Source: Saussurea involucrata (Eukaryota > Streptophyta > Magnoliopsida > Asterales > Asteraceae). From it: a DNA stretch of 64,000 bases. This document shows positions 57,837 to 64,000 of the stretch, piece after piece. Position 1 is the stretch's first letter. Each line of letters opens with the position of its first letter. The notes under the pieces are model-generated. The model made no database searches. It was given only the letters and a program-made list of their open reading frames with translations, and was not told the origin of the DNA. Made by a program: the position numbers and the translations under genes. The DNA lies in assembly GCA_033807775.1 (NCBI GenBank), contig CM066326.1, positions 94,590,873 through 94,654,872 on the forward strand. Direction: 5' to 3'.

Positions 57837-58652
57837 ATAATAATAATTTAAAACGATTTAATGAATTAGTTAATATATGATTATTATGTTAATGCGATAG
57901 GAGTGTAAAACAAAATTGAAAACAAAATAAGAGATGTACCATAAATTAAATAATTAACTATAAGGGTATGAATTTTAAATATAAAAAATATTTTTTTTAT
58001 GTAGCGTATAACTGTATATGATATATATTAAAATATATAAATCCAAAAAAATTCAAGATTGGGCTCATTTCGAACGTATCGAAGAGACGATTATAATGGT
58101 GTAATTTGTTAAAATTAAAACGTATTTTTTAACGTATTTTAGTTAATAAACGATTATATGTGTTAAATGTAAAATTAAAATAATGAAAGTAAAGGTATAA
58201 AGTAAATTTAGTAAATAAGTATAGGGGTTGAAAGTGTAACATTTCATTTTAAATTCGTAAAATTGGACGAAAGCGGGGGTGAATAGTGAAAGCGGGGGTG
58301 AACAGTGTAAAATGCGGGTCAAATTTTCAAAAATGGTCCCTGGAATTTTTCAAAAATGGTCCCTTGCAATTGAAAAGTCACAAAAAGTATACCATCGCGG
58401 GATGAGCCCGCGATCGCGGGATTCCATTTTTCAAAAATGGTCCCTGCAAGTTTAAAAAAGTGTCAGAAATGGTCCCTGGCCCGCGATGGCGGGCTCCCAT
58501 CGAGGAAAAAAGGGTATTTTTGCAAAGTGGGAGAGATTTAGGGCATTTTGGTAACACTTGGTCAAACTTAGGGTATTTTAATTAATTTCCCTTTTATTTA
58601 TTTTATTATCGATGGTCCAAGTGTAAGTATTAAAAATTGGCGGAGGTTTTGT

Positions 58653-60345
58653 TGTAACATCCCAAATTTCATAACATGCAACAACCATAAATAAGCATTC
58701 GAATTACATAAAATCTTGTCTTTACATTATCAATAATTCATACTAAGCAAAATTGACAGCGGAAGTCTTTAAATTCCACAGCCGAGAACTATTCTATAAT
58801 TATCGTAGGCAAAATCTTGGAGACGCCCTAAGCTCCAAGTCCTTTCTTATCGCCCCTAGTTCTTACTTGAAGAACCCATGGCACGCTTACCTGAAAATGG
58901 TTTAGTTTTGAAAAGCGAGGGTTAGACCAAAAGGTCTAGTGAATTCCCTCCGAAAACAACATGTACACAGTATAATATCGTTTATAAAGAATATCAATGT
59001 AAACCTTAACATAACATCATGCATGGTACTACACTGTATATAGGATCACATAAACATTCCGCGATCGGGGCCCAATGGGTTACCCTCTCGCCCTCAACCG
59101 GAGCCTACGCAAACTCCCCTTCCCGGAGCTTACGCAGACCCCCCCTTTCTACTCGAAATAGGAGGAAACGGATTCCAACCTACCAGTCTGTCATAAACAT
59201 CCAAGGGATCATCAGACCCCGAGGATCTATCTCTGATCCTACAGTGTAGACCGACTCCACATAGCACGTCATTCATTTCATAAAACTTGCACCTTTAAAA
59301 CCTTAGTAAGTCGTCATTCTCAGTTCATCAAGTACAATACATTTTCTCAAGTAAAATAGGTATTTCATGGAAAACATGCGTAACGGTTATAAAAACTTCA
59401 TGCTCGTAAATGAAACCATAATCAGTCAAAATCATGTAACACTTTAAGTCGTAAAAGGGTTTAGGGAACTCACTTTGCTTGACGTACAACACACTTCTTA
59501 AATACTTCCAAGCTAACCCAAACGAACACCTAAGGCAATACATTCGCATCAGATAAATAACTCAGACCTACTGTCTGGATACCCCTTTCCGGACACAACA
59601 GTTTTCCGGACACAACACTTTTCCGGACACAACACTTTTCCGGACACCGCATTGTCCGGACACAACAATCCGGACGCTAGACTTATCCGGGCAAAACTAC
59701 CCGGACACTAAGCTTATACGGAGACTAAGAAACACCCGGACACCCTCATGGGCACTTACCCGGACACCTGCAACCTATCCGGACACCACCGAAAACTGGT
59801 GTCCGGAAAACACGGCTGTTCGAATCCAGACCTATTAAAAGTGGTCATTAACCCGATTTTTGCCATTAGTTTGATTAGATATCTACAAGGATTCATCCAC
59901 TAACTCTAAATACCCAATTTAAACCATAAATACTCCCTTAAATCGGTTTATAGAGACAAAAACCCATAAGACTCATTTTCAAGAAAATATGGTGAAAACT
60001 CAAGAATCATCAACATATGTCTTAAGAATCCAAAACAATAAGAAGGAGAAGCACCACACTAATTAGAAGAACGAATTAGGAAGTATTACCTTGCAGATTC
60101 TAGCTTGATTCCTCTTTTCTCTTGATTTCTTCTCAAACCCTTTCTTTCTCTCTTTCTTTCTTTTGCTCCCTCTCTTAGCCTCCAAACACCAACACCAAAA
60201 TACTGATTAGTGAAATGGGGGCTGCCCTAGGGATTTGTGCCCTACCCCTCTTTCTCCAAATGACAACTTAGTCCCTCAAGTTAACTTTCATTTATTTCAC
60301 TTTGACCACCAAACTCTAAAATCCACAAGAATTTGGGTTGTTACA
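58653..60345 (-). repeat. Element I 3' LTR (1693 bp)
   Basis: TGTAACATCCC...GGGTTGTTACA on the plus strand. TCCGGA/TCCGGACAC cluster at 59570-59815; hairpin AGACC-AAAA-GGTCT at 58924-58937; GGAGCTTACGC and CGGAGCCTACGC repeats (59099-59135). Related to G's LTR. Confidence 0.9.
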
Positions 60346-62137
60346 ACACTCCCTCCTTAAAAGAATTCCGTCCCCGGAATTCCTTATTGGAAAAGATGCG
60401 GGTATCATGCCCACACCCCAAAAGACCCTTCCCCAAGGTAAAGCCGCTTCTGACTCAGTCAACCACCTCATTAGATTCGAAACATGGATCATTAGATGCA
60501 AACCCTTCAATTCTTACGGTACTCTAACTTGCAGGCTACTGTTCCTATTCAATCGGTCTTAACCATAGAAGAATAAATAAGGCTTCTCAAGCATATTTAC
60601 TTCCCAAAAGGAGGAACCTGGCGGCATCCTCCACTACAACACGAGATTCATTTACTAAGAAACGGTCACTCACTTGACAACTTGGCACATGGCCAACCCT
60701 ATACATCCCGACAACTCACAACCCCGAGTTCCTTCATCGTATTATAACTCACCACCTTGCACCACTCAACAATCGTCTATGCAGATACATTTCCTTTATC
60801 TCGGACCACATAGACCGCAGTTCGACAATCACCTCTCCCATCCTCACCACTTCACCACTTAATACTTAAACGTAACTAAGAGTAGGAACCTCCAACCCAT
60901 CGTTGAAGTGTTCACCTACTCAGATTAAACTTATCCTGAAACACATCAAATCCTTCCGGATACCACGTTCGTTCATTCGGATAAAACATAACCCCGGATA
61001 TCCTTACTTCCACTGGGAGGGGTAACCCTGGTCACACCATGCTATTCTTTCTAATTTAATCACTGCATAACCAATTCATTCAAACATTCCTCACAAATCG
61101 CTAACCTAACTTATTCAGTTTCCTTATCCATTTCTTTCCTGCACAAAATCATACGCAAATTTCCTTCCTCAAAATTCTTTCCAAAGTTCGCTCACTTATC
61201 AATGACAATCTACACAACACTGCACCTTTCGGCATCACCGTCAGGTTTACTACATCCAACTTACTCACTTATTCCGACATACTATCTTCACCTCCCCACG
61301 TTAGCGTGGAGCATTGCCCACCGAGCATTATTTGCCCCCTCTCTCCTGACCTTTCCACATACTGGTATCGTTTTCTCGATACTCATATAACCAAGCAGTT
61401 GCACCAAGATCTTATCTTAAGGCATTCAACCAAGCCGTCTTGAAACAAGACCATTGTTCGACGTCACTACACATTCTTTAATCTCCAACTTTTACCTTCT
61501 CAGACATTTCTTTCACACATAAGCAACAATTCACATTCTTTAAGGATTTCACATCTATCCCACCACATTTTGACTAACACAACCCTCGTCCTCTTTAAAC
61601 TTCCAATGACCCCAAAGTGTGTTGCTTAGTAAAGTCCCCTATTCATTCTAATAATCCACCCCCTTGGATTCCCTATTACAAACGGATCTATTAACTCAGG
61701 AACACCCCGAAGCTCGGGTTCCACAATTCTTTCGATTAACCACCATGATCATAAAATCAGACAGATGTATATATACCGTCATCCCGACTTTCTTACTTAG
61801 ATTTACCTTAAATAATTCTTTAATAATCAGTGTGTTAATCTCAATAACACTTTCCTAAGAATTGTAACACATCCTATAAGAACAAATGAACATCATTACT
61901 TAACAAATCTATAAAATTTTAATCAACCAACCAAAGGCTTATACCTCTATCATGACATTTCAAATCAACTAATGATCATACTACCACTCCGACCCACAAT
62001 CATCATCATGTCATTCCTTAAACATAACCAAAATTTCCAACTATTTCCTTCTAGGATCTTTCCCTCACGCATAAGGAACAATTTTCATTCTTTAACGATT
62101 TCTCATCTACTATACTACAGCTTGACTAATCTATTCA
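60346..62137 (-). other. Element I internal region without genes
   Basis: About 1.8 kb. Pyrimidine-rich on the plus strand; no coding family motif in either strand. The ORF at 61664-61858 has a counterpart near 41759-42055 in G but differs in length and lacks codon signs. Confidence 0.7.
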
Positions 62138-63056
62138 TGTAACACCCTAAAAACCAGGGCCAATTTAAACCTCAAAATAAACAAGTTATGATCACCAAAA
62201 ATATCAGACTTTTATAACCAGAGGATCAAAAGTGAAGTTTTATGTACATAAATATCTAACTTGAATAAGCTTACTAATCCAACATAATCAGATTACTAGA
62301 TTATCTAAGCTTGCGTCCCAAAAATCATCAAAAGAAGATCTTGATCCTTTAACATCTATAAGTCTGATTTCTTCCAGTTACTGCATCTCACTTTCCCAGA
62401 CTATTTCCCCGAGCTTGTACCTGATAAGAAATTTTAATTTGAAACATTAGGCTTTCGCCTAGTGAGAATATTCAAATCAAATTAAAATTTAACAACTAAA
62501 ATTTTAACAGATATATCAAACCTGTTATCAACCATTTTATCGTACCAAAACTCTTTTCAACAACAGGAATCCACCCAATTCCCATCCTTATGACTAATTC
62601 ATCTAGTCGTAATAATATCAACAAGAGATACTATAAATCATACCAGATTATAAGTAACTCCCCATCCAAAGAAATTACAGTTTCTATACCTGCTTATTTC
62701 TTAGTCCGGAAGTAGAGATTACAAATTACTTTATACCTATCTCTGAACTTCCCTAAAAATTGAAGATCTCAAATCTTCCGTCTGAAATGGGAATTACAAA
62801 CTCGATGTCTGCCTATTCCACATTTCACTTCCTCACCACCTTGAAACACTGGCCCCCAAATGGAATTTTATTTCTATATCGCGATCAACAACAAGGGCCC
62901 TCACAGATGATTCAAGATTCACTCCAACAACTAGAAATAACATCCCAATGGTCAATGGCTAGTAAACGGTTTCCATTAGACCGTACTAAATGCCCCCACG
63001 ACCGGATGAATATTGCTAGCCAACGTAACACAATAACTGTGTATCATCACCCTTTC
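62138..63056 (-). repeat. LTR J1, interrupted
   Basis: TGTAACACCC start, resembling the solo LTR at 51696. Hairpin TAGGC-TTTC-GCCTA (plus strand) at 62448-62461. Stops at TATCATCACCCTTTC, where J2 begins; left target candidate ATTCA (62133-62137). Confidence 0.8.
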
Positions 63057-64000
63057 TGAAACACCCTAAAAACAGGGTAAATTTAAACCCCAAAATAAAA
63101 TGCTATGATCACTAAAGATACCAAACTTTTATAACAACAAGGATCTACAGCATCATTTTATATACAACATTTAAACTTGTCCTAAATAATCTTATTAATC
63201 TATTCTTACAACATAAATAGATTAACTAGATTATCTAAGCTTCGTTCCAAAATCTCCAAAAGAATTGCTGGATCCTTCAACACCTCAAAGTTTGATATGA
63301 AATTCACTCCCCAAACTTCTTTCCCGAACCTGAACCTGATAAGACAGTTCAACTTAAAAACATTAGGCTTTCGCCTAGTGAGGTTAATCAATTCAAATTT
63401 AAAACTCAACAACTAAAACATCAGGTGTCTCAAACCTGCATCTTTCATCTTACCAAATCACGTTCCAACTACTATGACTATTTCACCTAGTCAGTAAATA
63501 GAATAACAACATCAATTACTTATAATCCCACCGGATTTATAAGAAATTAAACTCAACAACCCATGAAATGCAAATTACAACTCGATGTAATTTTCTCACA
63601 CTTCATCATTTAATAAACACCGAAAATGCGAATTACACCTTAATGTAATTCTCTCACACTTCCTATCGCCTGAAATGCGAATTACACCTCAATGTAATTC
63701 TCTCACATTTCAATACCTCACCACCCTGAATCACTCCACCACTAGAATTACCTTATAGGTCCCAGCTAGTATGCGGTTCCCATTAGACCGTACTAAGTTG
63801 CCCACTAGACCAAATGTAAACTCTAGCCATCGCAACACAATAAATATGTATCATCACTCTTTCTATTACATCCATAGTGCCAATAATATCAGATAAATCT
63901 CTATATTTAATAACTGATATAAACTCTTCATATGATAATATTTCATGCATAATCTTTATCATTAAATCATGTCAAGAGCATATAAATAATAACATGAAAA
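63057..64000 (-). repeat. LTR J2, runs off window
   Basis: TGAAACACCC start (TGTAACACCC decayed by one base) and close to J1. It continues beyond J1's break (CACTCTTTCTATTACATCC at 63866), which shows that J2 is inserted inside J1. Hairpin TAGGC-TTTC-GCCTA at 63364-63377. Confidence 0.8.

Larger units (their letters stand above)
55888..58597. mobile_element. 2.7 kb near-perfect palindrome carrying MATH exons
   Basis: Left arm 55888-57242 and right arm 57243-58597 are reverse complements with small differences; the centre (around 57240) is TTTCAATTCGAAATTG next to its complement. Each arm has GGGACCATTTTTGAAAA repeats, GC-rich palindromes, a long AT-rich block (CAACCCCTATACTT...), the MATH exon and a GTTTGGTACGCATAC MITE-like end. 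Smaller inverted repeats lie within each arm (56200-56520 against 56940-57240). Likely a Mutator-like or foldback element that captured a host exon and then doubled head to head. Confidence 0.85.
58653..62137 (-). mobile_element. Element I: non-coding LTR element, 3' part
   Basis: Minus-strand element: 3' LTR (58653-60345), then the palindrome/polypurine segment (60346-60387), then internal non-coding sequence to 62137. From 61010 on it is homologous to element G's internal part in reverse. No gag or pol. Interrupted at 62137 by another LTR; its 5' end is outside the window. Confidence 0.82.

Noticed and set aside
58653..58800. Left target duplication of element I
   Set aside because: The 5' end of I is outside the window, so no partner can be compared.

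Overview
The window is repeat-dense nuclear DNA from a flowering plant, most likely a eudicot; the species cannot be fixed. The evidence is the repeat set: Ty3/gypsy elements with plant-type primer-binding sites (initiator-Met and TGGCGCC types), chromodomain integrases, hAT, PIF/Harbinger, Mutator-like and Helitron DNA transposons, plus plant intron signals. I see no intact host gene, rRNA or tRNA gene. The only host-like coding sequence is a captured MATH-domain exon present twice in a giant palindrome.

Left block (1-35867) is a nest built around element A, a chromodomain Ty3/gypsy element (truncated 5' LTR 641-1977, 3' LTR 34244-35867). Element B (3492-23590, TSD GAGAG) sits in A's gag and element E (24844-31872, opposite strand, TSD ACGCC) sits in A's reverse transcriptase. 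B contains a hAT transposon (4881-8816, TSD TGCAGAAT) with an apparently intact spliced transposase, and a sister copy C (from 11817). Where C meets B's antisense gene lies an unusual composite D (16434-21480: pol 3' end, LTR, gag-protease). B, C and E form one family: gag-protease in sense, a spliced antisense gene of the 'putative gypsy type transposon' kind (PF04195-like) converging on it, two conserved hairpins between, and no reverse transcriptase or integrase.

Middle block (36156-45172) is one hAT insertion (TSD GAAAAAAT) containing a SINE-like insert, a nested PIF/Harbinger element with a decayed Myb/NAM-like ORF, and a 5.2 kb 5' piece of a non-coding LTR element (G). About 1.15 kb of the left flank is repeated after G, and the second copy keeps the uninterrupted insertion site. 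A second small hAT with a Mutator-type MITE follows (45244-46052).

Right block (46150-64000) holds a Helitron-like element (46150-49234), a long-inverted-repeat Mutator-like element carrying a solo LTR (50545-53537), two palindromic MITEs, AT-rich sequence, a near-perfect 2.7 kb palindrome (55888-58597) with a MATH exon in each arm, and an antisense non-coding LTR element (58653-62137) followed by two LTRs of another family, one inserted in the other, running off the window. Most retroelement genes carry stops or frameshifts; the hAT transposase is the best-preserved gene.
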